A DNA stretch of 64,000 bases from UBA4742 sp037138595. GTDB lineage: Bacteria; Actinomycetota; Acidimicrobiia; Acidimicrobiales; Acidimicrobilacustridaceae. Each line of letters opens with the position of its first letter. The first letter of the stretch is position 1. The notes under the pieces are model-generated. The model did not search any database. It was given only the letters and a program-made list of their open reading frames with translations, and was not told the origin of the DNA. The position numbers and the translations under genes were made by a program. Below are positions 1 to 8,724 of this stretch, piece by piece. Location of the stretch: contig JBAXIB010000002.1 in assembly GCA_037138595.1 (NCBI GenBank), forward strand, positions 62,001-126,000, written 5' to 3'.

Positions 1-120
1 CGCCTCCCAGCGGGTCGATTCTGGCGGAAGCACGTCACGGGTGCCCTTGGGTGCCTGAAACGGACCGCTTCGCGTCGTGCGAGCAACGATCGGTCCGCTG
101 TCGTCATCAAGGGTGGGCAC
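1..120 (-). CDS. hisS: histidyl-tRNA synthetase, N-terminal fragment
   Basis: This is the 5' end of a gene that leaves the window on the left. Reading leftwards from a GTG at 120 gives 40 open codons. Residues 21-40 read FQAPKGTRDVLPPESTRWEA, the characteristic N-terminal segment of class II histidyl-tRNA synthetase, which charges tRNA-His. A GGAG lies only two bases before the GTG, so the exact start is uncertain. The first 20 residues (VPTLDDD...) form a short extension before the usual family start. In actinobacteria hisS commonly lies near rel, as here. The identity is strong for so short a piece; nothing can be said about the rest of the protein. Confidence 0.85.
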   Translation of the reverse strand, partial: MPTLDDDSGPIVARTTRSGPFQAPKGTRDVLPPESTRWEA

Positions 121-221
121 CGCTCCAAACTAGTGGCATGCACTTAGAAGGATGGAACCAATAGGTCGGAGCAAGCCACGTTCTGTGCAAGCACACCACT
201 GGGTCAAAACGAAAACGACAA

Positions 222-253
222 ATGGGGGCCACCGCATTCGCGGTGACCCCCAT
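222..253 (-). terminator. Rho-independent terminator after the 265-903 gene
   Basis: Bases 222-235 pair with 240-253 to give a 14-bp stem with one mismatch (C229/A246) and an ATTC loop. Read on the minus strand, the stem is followed by a T-rich run (TTTGTCGTTTTCGTTTTG). It begins 12 bases after the stop codon of the minus-strand secreted-protein gene, where an intrinsic terminator belongs. It also separates that gene from hisS downstream. Confidence 0.8.
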
Positions 254-264
254 CCGCCGATGCT

Positions 265-903
265 TCAGCCCGTTGTATCTGGTGTCTGCGGGGCCTGGTT
301 CGAATCGGCGGCCGGGGGAGGTCCGTCGGGTCCGGGGCCACGTCGATCACCAGCAGCGGGAGGAAGATTGTTGACCATGTGCGTCACCCTGGTGACGACA
401 TCGGCTTTCTTTTCATCGGCTTGCGCCTGAGTGATCTTGCCATTGGCGACTGCTTCGTCGATGCGGCTATTAGCTGCGGTGACCATCGCATTGATCACCG
501 TTTGCACCTCAATGCCCTTTGCCGCAGCAACTTGAGCGATGGTCTGGCCGCCATCGAGAGCTGTATGTAATTCCTCGGCCGTCATGCCAAGTGCCGACTG
601 CACCGCTTCCATATTCGGCGCGCCTTTGCCACCGGGACCGCCCGGACCATCGTGACCGCCGCGCCCTTGCGGGTGTGCCGGCTTCGCCGACTCAATCGCG
701 TGGCCCACCGCGTCAGCTTGGCTCTGATTGATAGTCCCGTCGCCGACCAGCTTATTAAGGGCATCGGTCATCCACGGCGGAGCTACGGCAGAGGTGACTG
801 CGGTAGCAGCGGTCGCGACGCCCGGCACGAGCACAGCTGCGCCTGCCGCACCGCCGACTACGAGAGTTGCAGCAAGTGCAGCGGCTGCGATTCGTTTATG
901 CAT
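265..903 (-). CDS. secreted alanine-rich protein with DUF2680-like helical repeats
   Basis: The protein is about 212 residues. It begins MHKRIAAAALAATLVVGGAAG, a clear Sec signal peptide, and probably ends up outside the membrane or in the wall. The ATG at 903 is chosen over an upstream in-frame ATG at 951 because it sits after an AAGGA site and starts the signal peptide. The mature part has two helical modules (LNKLVGDGTINQSQADAV and, later, NGKITQAQADEKKADVV). They flank a Gly-rich linker and a segment (SALGMTAEELHTALDGG) typical of short actinobacterial exported proteins related to DUF2680/YckD. The C-terminus is Pro/Gly/Asp-rich and disordered-looking. Function is unknown. A terminator follows directly. 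Confidence 0.7.
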   Translation of the reverse strand: MHKRIAAAALAATLVVGGAAGAAVLVPGVATAATAVTSAVAPPWMTDALNKLVGDGTINQSQADAVGHAIESAKPAHPQGRGGHDGPGGPGGKGAPNMEAVQSALGMTAEELHTALDGGQTIAQVAAAKGIEVQTVINAMVTAANSRIDEAVANGKITQAQADEKKADVVTRVTHMVNNLPPAAGDRRGPGPDGPPPAADSNQAPQTPDTTG

Positions 904-1091
904 CAGGGGGATCCTTTCGATTGGGCCTCGACGATCGGGGCACACCATCACTTTCGCCGCCCGAAGTAAGAACCACCTTGGAAAGCATTAGGAGCTCACG
1001 AAGAGTTTCGCAGGCGCGACTAACTCGACTTAGGCGAAGTTAAGGCCGTTAGTTGCCGCTGGGTGCAACCCCACTGCGGTTTGCGGTCTTG

Positions 1092-1736
1092 CTAACCCGT
1101 AAATGCGGGTGTTGCCGCGACGGCGGCAACCTCAGCGGGTGCGGCAGTGGTCGTGGGCGCAATCGTGGTTGTGACTTCTGCGGTCGTTGTGGTTGTCGGC
1201 TCCGCTGATGCGAAGCTGAACACTGACGCTGCCGGCGGATCAGCAAGCCCCGGATAATCGGCCGGAATGGAGCTATCCCACTGAATCGTTGCATGCCCTG
1301 GCACCAACGCGCGACTCAGCACCATTTCGACGTCACCCGGCGCAGCCGGAGGCTGCCACAATGCATCAGATACGACACTTAAGGCGTCAATGCCGGTTCC
1401 CGATACCAGCACGGTCACTGTCTCGAAATCGTTGGCGTCAACTGTTGCGACCGTAATTGTTTGCGCCACGTTGTCAACGTCAACACTGACCGACCCACCC
1501 CAGCCGCAAGGATTGGAGGTGATTTCACTTGGACCACCAGTCAGTTCCGGGCCAACACCAACCGTCACATTTGTCACTGAAAACACCATTGGACCATCAC
1601 CACAGCGGCCTGACGGCAGATCCATGCTGACCGTGATTGACACGGTGGCCGGTTCGACTACCGCATTCGCCGACGCGTTGGCGACGAACGGCGCAAGCGC
1701 CAATGCAATAACGGGTACGAGCAACAGTTTTTTCAC
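1092..1736 (-). CDS. secreted protein with Thr-rich tail, unknown function
   Basis: The protein is about 214 residues and starts at a GTG at 1736, five bases after a perfect AGGAG; an in-frame ATG at 1763 lacks such a site. The N-terminus VKKLLLVPVIALALAPFVANASA is a Sec signal peptide cleaved after ASA. The central region looks beta-rich, with two cysteines (GRCGDG, NPCGWG) that could form a disulfide. The tail is Thr/Ala-rich (TTTTTAEVTTTIAPTTTAAP) and ends TPAFTG. That ending resembles the start of an LPxTG-like sorting signal, but no membrane segment or basic tail follows. It is probably exported and attached to, or passing through, the wall. I recognise no family. Confidence 0.6.
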   Translation of the reverse strand: MKKLLLVPVIALALAPFVANASANAVVEPATVSITVSMDLPSGRCGDGPMVFSVTNVTVGVGPELTGGPSEITSNPCGWGGSVSVDVDNVAQTITVATVDANDFETVTVLVSGTGIDALSVVSDALWQPPAAPGDVEMVLSRALVPGHATIQWDSSIPADYPGLADPPAASVFSFASAEPTTTTTAEVTTTIAPTTTAAPAEVAAVAATPAFTG

Positions 1737-1928
1737 AAAGACTCCTGGTTCAATCGTCATCATTGCGGGCGAGGTTAGTGCCTGACAACCGCGTCGATCA
1801 ATGATCCCGATTTGCTTATCAACTCAATCCCGAGTCGATTACCCGCCGCAGTCGTCGGTCACAACTGACCACCCTCAACCGGGCCTCAACCTGATCACCG
1901 TCACGCCGAAGCCATACCTGGATCTGCG

Positions 1929-4157
1929 TCAGCTGCCGTGACCCGGCAGCACTCGATAGGCGTCGTAAATGCTATCGATCTGTTTGATGGTCGAGATCAG
2001 CGAATCCAGATGAGTCGGATCGCCAAGCTCGAAATCGAATCGCATCTTCGAGATACGGTCAGAACCGGTGCCCGTGTTGCAAGCGATGATGTTCACGTGA
2101 GCATCAGCCAGCGCAGAACTCACGTCACGCAGCAAACGCGCTCGGTCAAGCGCCTTGACTTCGATTGAAGCCACAAAACTACCGGTGCGCTCTTCGTCCC
2201 ATTCGACCTCAATGAGGCGATCTCCCTGACCCATAGACAATGAAACTGCATTGGAACAGTCAGACCGATGCACCGAGACCCCTCGGCCTCGGGTGACGAA
2301 CCCCATAATTTCATCACCAGGCACCGGAGTGCAGCAGCGCGACAGCCGAACCATGACATCGTCGAGCCCTTCGACGTGAATACCCGAACTACTCGAACCA
2401 TGACGACGACTCCGACGGGTCGGCTCCCGAACCGTGATCGAAAGTTGCTCATCTTGCGCTGGGTCTATGTCCTGCAGATGATGGCGAATGCGCTCCGCAA
2501 CCGATTTCGCCGAAACATGATTCTCGCCAATGGCTGCCTTTAACGCATCGAGGTCGACATAGTTCATCGACGCCGCTACTTCATGGAGCGTCTGGGACTT
2601 TTGAATCTTCTGAACCGGCAGGCCCTCTCGTCGCATCGCGGTAATGAGCTCGTCGGCTCCAGTTTCGATCGCATCCTCGCGTCGCTCACGAGATTGCCAC
2701 TGACGGATCTTGTTTGCCGCCCGATGGGTGTATACAAATTTGAGCCAGTCCTGCGATGGACCCGAGCTATTGACTTTCGACGTGATGACCTCGACTGAAT
2801 CCCCCGAAATCAGCACCGAATCAAGCGGTACTAAGCGCCCATTTACTCGCGCTCCAATGCAGGAATGACCCACTTCGGTATGGATTGCGTACGCGAAGTC
2901 GACCGTCGTCGAGCCGACTGGCAACGTGATGACACGGCCCTTGGGGGTGAAAATGAACACTTCGTCTTGGTCTAAATCGATCTTCAAATTCGCCATGTAT
3001 TGCGAAGGGTCACTGGTCTCTTCTTGCCAATCCACGATCCGGTTCAACCAGGCCAGATCAGCTGACGATGTGTCGTCGTCTTTGTAATTCCAGTGAGCGG
3101 CAACTCCATTTTCGGCCCGAGCATGCATTTCGAGCGTGCGGATCTGCACCTCTAGTGGCTTGCCTTGCGGACCGATCACCGTCGTATGCAACGACTGATA
3201 CAGATTGAATTTCGGCATCGCGATGTAATCCTTGAACCGCCCTTGCACCGGTTTCCAGGTGGCGTGAATAGAACCGAGTGCGGCGTAGCAGTCTTTCACC
3301 GTCGCCACCACGACGCGAATACCAACCAAGTCAAAGATGTCGTCGAATTCTTTTCCCTTGACGACCATCTTTTCGTAGATGCTCCAAAGGTGCTTCGGCC
3401 GGCCCGTCACAGCTCCGTCAATATGGAGTTCCTTCAAACGCTCGCGAACGTCTTCAAGAACCTGGGTCAAATAAATATCTCGCTCCGGCGAACGCGTTGC
3501 CACCATATGGTCGATTTCGGCATAACGCTTCGGATGCAATGCGGCGAAGCAGAGATCTTCGAGCTGCTGCTTCATCTCCTGCATTCCAAGTCGGTGCGCG
3601 AGTGGCGCATAAATATCGAGCGTCTCTTGGGCGGTGCGCTCTTGTTTCCACGCCGGCATTGCGGCAATCGTTCGCATGTTGTGCAAACGGTCCGACAGTT
3701 TGATGATCAAGACCCGCAGGTCTTTTGCCATCGCAACCAACATCTTGCGCATGGTTGCCGCTTGCTGAGCCTCCTTCGAATCAAACTTGAGGCGATCTAA
3801 CTTGGTGACACCGTCGACAATCGCCGCGACGTCTTCACCGAACAGTGCAGTGAGGTCGTCGAGAGTTATGCCCGTGTCTTCGACTGCATCGTGCAGCAAC
3901 GCGGCCGAAACCGTGACGTCATCGAGTCCAAGCTCGGCAACGATCTTCGCTACCGCAACTGGGTGCTGGACATACGGCTCACCCGATTTACGGGTCTGCC
4001 CCAAATGGGCATCGCGTGCCAACTCGTAAGCCTGAATGATTCTCGCCGTTGAATCCTTCGGATGCCGTTCACGAAAGGCGTCGATCAGCGGCGCGATCTC
4101 CTGCGAATGCGGCGCGACATGGCGGCGCCATGGCAAGACTCGATCGACGGTGGCCAC
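1929..4157 (-). CDS. rel: bifunctional (p)ppGpp synthetase/hydrolase Rel
   Basis: At 742 residues this is full length for a long RelA/SpoT homologue controlling the stringent response. The N-terminal HD hydrolase domain shows H65 (VQHPVAVA) and LLHDAVEDTG at 87-96. The synthetase domain contains GRPKHLWSIYEKM, DIFDLVGIRVVV and RFKDYIAMPKFNLYQSLHT. The RFKD form is typical of bifunctional enzymes, where monofunctional RelA has an acidic version. A TGS domain follows (VFIFTPKGRVITLPVGST) and a C-terminal ACT domain ends the protein. The start is GTG, with GGAG about 12 bases upstream. It is the last gene of the sec-ruv-rel block, separated from secF by about 130 bases. Confidence 0.95.
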   Translation of the reverse strand: MATVDRVLPWRRHVAPHSQEIAPLIDAFRERHPKDSTARIIQAYELARDAHLGQTRKSGEPYVQHPVAVAKIVAELGLDDVTVSAALLHDAVEDTGITLDDLTALFGEDVAAIVDGVTKLDRLKFDSKEAQQAATMRKMLVAMAKDLRVLIIKLSDRLHNMRTIAAMPAWKQERTAQETLDIYAPLAHRLGMQEMKQQLEDLCFAALHPKRYAEIDHMVATRSPERDIYLTQVLEDVRERLKELHIDGAVTGRPKHLWSIYEKMVVKGKEFDDIFDLVGIRVVVATVKDCYAALGSIHATWKPVQGRFKDYIAMPKFNLYQSLHTTVIGPQGKPLEVQIRTLEMHARAENGVAAHWNYKDDDTSSADLAWLNRIVDWQEETSDPSQYMANLKIDLDQDEVFIFTPKGRVITLPVGSTTVDFAYAIHTEVGHSCIGARVNGRLVPLDSVLISGDSVEVITSKVNSSGPSQDWLKFVYTHRAANKIRQWQSRERREDAIETGADELITAMRREGLPVQKIQKSQTLHEVAASMNYVDLDALKAAIGENHVSAKSVAERIRHHLQDIDPAQDEQLSITVREPTRRSRRHGSSSSGIHVEGLDDVMVRLSRCCTPVPGDEIMGFVTRGRGVSVHRSDCSNAVSLSMGQGDRLIEVEWDEERTGSFVASIEVKALDRARLLRDVSSALADAHVNIIACNTGTGSDRISKMRFDFELGDPTHLDSLISTIKQIDSIYDAYRVLPGHGS

Positions 4158-4284
4158 GCTCGGTCGCTGCTCCTTCGTGGGGGCCGGACCCCTCTAGTGT
4201 GCCCTACGCTCGCACCAACAACGACACCAAGGCTTCACACTCCTTAGTTTTAAGCGATCCAGATCACGTCCAGACCACCCAGTC

Positions 4285-5391
4285 TCAGCGGGTCTTGCCC
4301 TTCTTGCGGGGGCGAGGCGGAATCACGCCCGCCGCCGGGGCCAACGACTGACCATCGCTTGAATCGCTCGCATTGTCACCGGCAACCGATCCGCCGGACG
4401 AAACTGCGGCCCGAGCTGCCGCCGAACGCCCGGTCGTATAGCCGACGCCGCCTGATCCAAGTCGGGCTGCTAACGCCTTGTTCTTCGGTTCACGTTCTTT
4501 GAGCCAAACCACGATTGGTGCGGCGACAAAAATCGATGAATACGCACCCGAAATCATGCCAACCAGCAGCGCGATCGAGAACTCTTCAAGAGTGACTGCA
4601 CCCAAAATGCCGGCGCCAACTACCAGCATTGAAATAACCGGAATCACCGCGACCACCGAAGTATTGACCGACCGCAGTAGCACCTGATTCATCGACAGCG
4701 AGCTCAAATCGGTGAACGTCATCCGCGAGGTCAATCCAGGTCGAGCCTGATTCTCTTTCACCTTGTCGAACACCACGATGGTGTCGTAAATCGAATACCC
4801 AAGGATGGTTAAGAACGCGATAACCGTAGGCGGTGTCACCTCAAGTTGGAACACCGAATACACGCCGACGCTGATCACGACGTCATGGATCATGGCGAGG
4901 ACCGCAGCAACAGCCATTTTCCATTCGAGGCGAATAGACAAGTACAACAAAATGACCGCAAGGAAGAACACCAGCGCCCGTTCGGCCGACTTGGTGATCT
5001 CCTTTCCCCACGAAGGGCCAACGGTACTGACGCTTACGTCACCTACTTCAACACCGGCCAGGGTCGCGAGGGTCTCGGCTACCTGGGCTTGTTTTTCAAG
5101 CGAACTCGCTGGCTCCTGCACACGCAAGATGTCAGTACCGACTTGTTGAATCTTTGCTCCACCCGACCCCACTCCGTCGAGTGCTGATCGAGCCTCAGTA
5201 ACCGACACCCCAGGCGCTTTGACTTCCCAAGAGATGCCGCCCTCAAAGTCGATCCCAAGATTCAACCCGCGGGTGAACAACGACAGGACGCTGATGACAA
5301 TCAGGATTGCCGACAGGATCAGGCCTCTGCGCCACCACTTCTTAAAGTTGATGTCATTTTCACCCCGGTAAAGGCGACCGAGACTGCTCAT
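4285..5391 (-). CDS. secF: protein translocase subunit SecF
   Basis: SecF is a six-helix RND-type membrane protein that works with SecD to help translocated proteins leave SecYEG, using the proton gradient. At 368 residues it is slightly long because of a soluble C-terminal extension rich in Ser, Ala and basic residues (ending RPRKKGKTR). The family signature LGIDFEGGISWEV follows the first membrane helix (about residues 24-46). The conserved ILGYSIYDTIVVFDKVKEN lies between helices 4 and 5. The ATG overlaps the secD stop as ATGA, so the two are translationally coupled. A normal partner set (secD, yajC) lies just upstream. Confidence 0.96.
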   Translation of the reverse strand: MSSLGRLYRGENDINFKKWWRRGLILSAILIVISVLSLFTRGLNLGIDFEGGISWEVKAPGVSVTEARSALDGVGSGGAKIQQVGTDILRVQEPASSLEKQAQVAETLATLAGVEVGDVSVSTVGPSWGKEITKSAERALVFFLAVILLYLSIRLEWKMAVAAVLAMIHDVVISVGVYSVFQLEVTPPTVIAFLTILGYSIYDTIVVFDKVKENQARPGLTSRMTFTDLSSLSMNQVLLRSVNTSVVAVIPVISMLVVGAGILGAVTLEEFSIALLVGMISGAYSSIFVAAPIVVWLKEREPKNKALAARLGSGGVGYTTGRSAAARAAVSSGGSVAGDNASDSSDGQSLAPAAGVIPPRPRKKGKTR

Positions 5392-7175
5392 GATTCACCT
5401 CCGGTTGAAACCGTTACGTGATTTGCGACCGCGTTTTTGGGTTCGAGCATTGGCACCGGCAATCCGAATTGGCCTGGGTGCTCTGCGCATCGCTTCGAGT
5501 TCGTTGCCCATCGAACCACTGGTCGCATATAGAAGTAGGACGTGATCAGATCGAGCACTGTCGAAAGACCGAGATAGAGGGCAAACCCTCGCACTGCACC
5601 GACAGTCAAGAAATACAGCAACGCAGCGCCGATCACCGACGCTCCATCAGCGGCGACAATCGTGCTCCAAGCTGATGCAAATGATTTATCGATAGCGGCA
5701 CGGACGGTACGGCCGGAACGAACGTCTTCTTTGAGATGTTCGTAATAGACAACATTGGAGTCAAGCGAAACACCGATGGACACGATGATGCCGGTGATGC
5801 CTGCCAATGTCAGCGCCAGGCCCACGCTCGAACTCAGATAGCAAAGCAACCCCCAAAGGATCGAACCTTCGATCAGTAGTTTCACCATCGCCAACACGCC
5901 CAAGAACCGGTAGAAGGCAATCATGTACAAGCCAACGAGAATGAATCCGACCAGACCAGCAACCAAACCGGCATGAAGCGCATCTCGTCCGAGCGTGGCT
6001 GAAACGCTTTCAGTCTGCTGCGGGAACAAGACCACGGGTAACGCGCCATAGCGCAATGCCGTCGCAATATCTTTGGCGTCGCCTTCGGTGTAATTGCCCG
6101 AAATGGTGATCTGATCACGAGCAAAACTCGCAACCTTGATGCTAGGTGCGGTCAAAACTTGATTGTCCAACACCACGGCGAGGCGACCAGTCGGACACGT
6201 CGCTGAAGCCGGATTGCACTGCCCGGCAGCGGTGTTGAATTTGTCGATCCCATCAACACCGCTTTTGAACACGGGCCGAATTTCCCATTTGCCAGATTGA
6301 TCAAGCCCAGCCGACGCCGACTCAAGAGATGAACCCTCAACTACCACTGGGCCGAGTTGGTAGATGGCGATCGTTTGTTTGGTCTTGGGATCAACTTGAG
6401 GCAGGACCACGGTTGCTTCGGGCGTGATTTGATCGGCTGGCGTCAACGGCGGGGCTGACGAAGTTGCTGTTTGCGGTGTCGCCGTTGCCTGTGGCGCTGA
6501 GGTTGTTGCCGTCGCATCGGAAGGCAACGAGGCGGTCAGGCCCCCCGTCGAATCAGTTGTGGCTGGGGCTTGTGCTGTTTCGAATGCTGCCGCGCTTTCA
6601 CCCTCGACCCACTTCGTCGTGGCCCGCATACCCTGTTGGCTCGTGTCGGTCGAACCCGAAGTGCTGGGCGGAGTCGCACCATTGCCCGATGCATCAGTGG
6701 TCGAAGTGTCACCTGGTGCAGTGTCAGGTGTCGTCGAGTCCGTCGACGAGGTTGTATCAACCGCTACTGGCGCGGGATACTCCGCCAGCACCGGTCGGAA
6801 CTGCAGCGCTGCGGTTTGACCAACAAGGTCAAGTGCGCGTTGTTTGTCCTTCACCCCAGGGATTTGCACCAGCACGTTGGATCCCTGACGAGAAATATCT
6901 GGCTCAGCCACGCCGAGTGCGTCGACGCGGCTGCGAATAATTTTGATTGCTTGATTGAGCGTGTCTTCAGAGATCGCCGGGTCGCCGGGCTTTTTACATT
7001 CCTGCGGATTCGACGGTGAGGCCGGACACAACACCAGCGAAACCCCGCCTTGGAGATCGAGGCCCAGCAAGGGCCGATCTCCCGAAACGATGGTGTAGGT
7101 GAATGCAAAAATCGCCACCAAAACGATGACGAGTAGTCCGCCAAGTCCGCGACGGGCTCGCTTTCGGGAGGCCAT
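5388..7175 (-). CDS. secD: protein translocase subunit SecD
   Basis: SecD pairs with SecF as an accessory of the Sec translocase. The N-terminal helix is followed by the family signature LLGLDLQGGVSLVL (about 37-49), the P1 domain with IIRSRVDALGVAEPDI, and a C-terminal six-helix RND half. It is 595 residues because the extracytoplasmic part carries a low-complexity Thr/Ser/Ala/Pro insertion at roughly 138-250. That insertion is probably a flexible loop; the conserved parts look intact. The stop overlaps the secF start. The upstream yajC ends three bases before the secD ATG, so yajC, secD and secF form one operon. Confidence 0.95.
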   Translation of the reverse strand: MASRKRARRGLGGLLVIVLVAIFAFTYTIVSGDRPLLGLDLQGGVSLVLCPASPSNPQECKKPGDPAISEDTLNQAIKIIRSRVDALGVAEPDISRQGSNVLVQIPGVKDKQRALDLVGQTAALQFRPVLAEYPAPVAVDTTSSTDSTTPDTAPGDTSTTDASGNGATPPSTSGSTDTSQQGMRATTKWVEGESAAAFETAQAPATTDSTGGLTASLPSDATATTSAPQATATPQTATSSAPPLTPADQITPEATVVLPQVDPKTKQTIAIYQLGPVVVEGSSLESASAGLDQSGKWEIRPVFKSGVDGIDKFNTAAGQCNPASATCPTGRLAVVLDNQVLTAPSIKVASFARDQITISGNYTEGDAKDIATALRYGALPVVLFPQQTESVSATLGRDALHAGLVAGLVGFILVGLYMIAFYRFLGVLAMVKLLIEGSILWGLLCYLSSSVGLALTLAGITGIIVSIGVSLDSNVVYYEHLKEDVRSGRTVRAAIDKSFASAWSTIVAADGASVIGAALLYFLTVGAVRGFALYLGLSTVLDLITSYFYMRPVVRWATNSKRCAEHPGQFGLPVPMLEPKNAVANHVTVSTGGES

Positions 7176-7178
7176 AAG

Positions 7179-7499
7179 TCAGTCCTCAAGACGGTCTGAC
7201 GCGTGAACGTCAACCGCAGGGTCGTAGGGCGAATTCTGGGGCACTTCTCGATCAATCGTGATTGCGACGGCTTGGCGCGCAACTTTGATAACTGTTCCGG
7301 TCGCTACCTCAACCAGCACGTAGTCATCCTCGACGACAACCACCGTTCCAAATATTCCCCCGCCAGTCATCACGTTGTCGCCCGCGGCCAAGGACGCCAC
7401 GACTTCTTGATGTCGACGTGCCTCACGTTGTCGAGGTACAGCGAGCAACGCCCACATCGCTGCGAGCACTAATAACACGATGATGAATGCAGGAGTCAT
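7179..7499 (-). CDS. yajC: preprotein translocase subunit YajC
   Basis: This small single-pass membrane protein of the SecDF-YajC complex is 106 residues, a normal length. One N-terminal helix (FIIVLLVLAAMWALLAVP) is followed by the basic RQREARRHQEVVASL stretch. The family core is GDNVMTGGGIFGTVVVVEDD, with a beta-rich end KVARQAVAITIDR. The tail is acidic. It lies three bases upstream of secD. The placement next to secD and secF, and downstream of tgt, is the classic queA-tgt-yajC-secDF arrangement. Confidence 0.93.
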   Translation of the reverse strand: MTPAFIIVLLVLAAMWALLAVPRQREARRHQEVVASLAAGDNVMTGGGIFGTVVVVEDDYVLVEVATGTVIKVARQAVAITIDREVPQNSPYDPAVDVHASDRLED

Positions 7500-7590
7500 G
7501 GGGTTCCAGGTTCGCGGACCGAAGTTGCAGCAGAGTAGTCCGAGTTAGCCACCCAACGGGACCAGCCCGCAGGAGAGGTCCTGCCCTTCC

Positions 7591-8724
7591 TCAGCCCCAG
7601 ACCGACCAAGTCTCGAGTCGAAGTTGCTCAAAAGTGCCTGCACGAATCGCATTGCGAGCCCGCTTCATGAGGTCGAGGGTCCAGTGGACGTTATGAATAG
7701 TCAGCAGGCGAGCCACCGAAGGCTCTCCCACTTGAAACAAGTGGCGAAGATAGGCCCGCGACCAGCGGGCACAAACCGGGCACGAGCAACGCACATCTAG
7801 CGGTGCGTCGCTACGGGCATTTGCGGCGTTTTTCACATTCAAACGGCCCTCATCAGTCAACACGGTGCCATGCCGAGCCGCGCGAGTCGGCATCACGCAA
7901 TCAAACATGTCCACTCCCCGAGCAATCGCTTCGATCAAGCTCACTGGATCGCCGACGCCCATCAAATAGCGCGGTTGGTCGACCGGAAGAATTGCCGTGA
8001 CAACTTCGAGCGCTGGCAGCATCTGCTCACGTGGTTCCCCCACTGACAGTCCGCCGATCCCATAGCCATCAAACCCGATTTCGACAGTCCGTCGAGCACT
8101 TAATGAGCGCAGCTTCTCATCAACACCGCCTTGCACGATCCCAAACTGAGCCTGATTGCGCTGCACTTGCGACGCAGATTCAATTCGGCCCGTGAGAAAA
8201 GCCCTGCGCGCGCGTTCAGCCCACTGCGCGGTTCGTTCCACTGCTTGACCGACAACATCGACACTTGACGGCAATGGCGGACACACGTCGAGCACCATCT
8301 GAATGTCGGCACCCAGATCTCTTTGCACCTCAACGGCCGCTTCCGGAGTCAGGTGGTGCAGGCTGCCGTCATAGGTCGATTTGAATGTTGCTCCGTCGTC
8401 GGTGACTTTTGGTTCAAGCGAAAACACCTGGAACCCACCGGAATCGGTCAGTACGTGACGATCCCAAGCCATAAATCCATGCAAGTCGCCCATCTCGGCA
8501 ATGAGTTGCGCCCCTGGCCGCAACATCAGGTGATAGGTGTTCGCCAACATGATCTCGACACCCAGTGCCTCGAGATCGATCGATGACAATGTCCGAACGC
8601 TGGCGCGGGTGCCCACAGGCATGAAGACAGGGGTTTCAAACGTGCCTCGAGCGGATCGAACTCGGCCGGCACGCGCGTTGCCATCCGTCGCGTCGAGCTC
8701 AATGTTCAACACGCGATCGCTCAC
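7591..8724 (-). CDS. tgt: queuine/preQ1 tRNA-guanine transglycosylase
   Basis: Tgt swaps guanine-34 of GUN-anticodon tRNAs for the queuosine precursor preQ1. The family motifs are present: FMPVGTRASVRTL, MLANTYHLMLRPG, the catalytic-Asp segment HVLTDSGGFQVFSL, and GGLSVGEP. The C-terminal zinc site is CSCPVC followed by a His about 12 residues later. I place the start at GTG 8724, which forms a GTGA overlap with the queA stop and begins VSDRVLNIELDATDG, giving 377 residues. A longer start at 8754 would run deep into queA. The gene is coupled to queA and followed by yajC. Confidence 0.95.
   Translation of the reverse strand: MSDRVLNIELDATDGNARAGRVRSARGTFETPVFMPVGTRASVRTLSSIDLEALGVEIMLANTYHLMLRPGAQLIAEMGDLHGFMAWDRHVLTDSGGFQVFSLEPKVTDDGATFKSTYDGSLHHLTPEAAVEVQRDLGADIQMVLDVCPPLPSSVDVVGQAVERTAQWAERARRAFLTGRIESASQVQRNQAQFGIVQGGVDEKLRSLSARRTVEIGFDGYGIGGLSVGEPREQMLPALEVVTAILPVDQPRYLMGVGDPVSLIEAIARGVDMFDCVMPTRAARHGTVLTDEGRLNVKNAANARSDAPLDVRCSCPVCARWSRAYLRHLFQVGEPSVARLLTIHNVHWTLDLMKRARNAIRAGTFEQLRLETWSVWG

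Noticed and set aside
1933..1950. Hairpin CTGCCG/CGGCAG at the rel stop
   Set aside because: It lies inside the last codons of rel, has only six pairs and no following T run, so it is not a convincing terminator.
3165..3800. 211-codon open frame on the plus strand inside rel
   Set aside because: It is the reverse-strand shadow of rel, has no family motifs, and rel is unambiguous.
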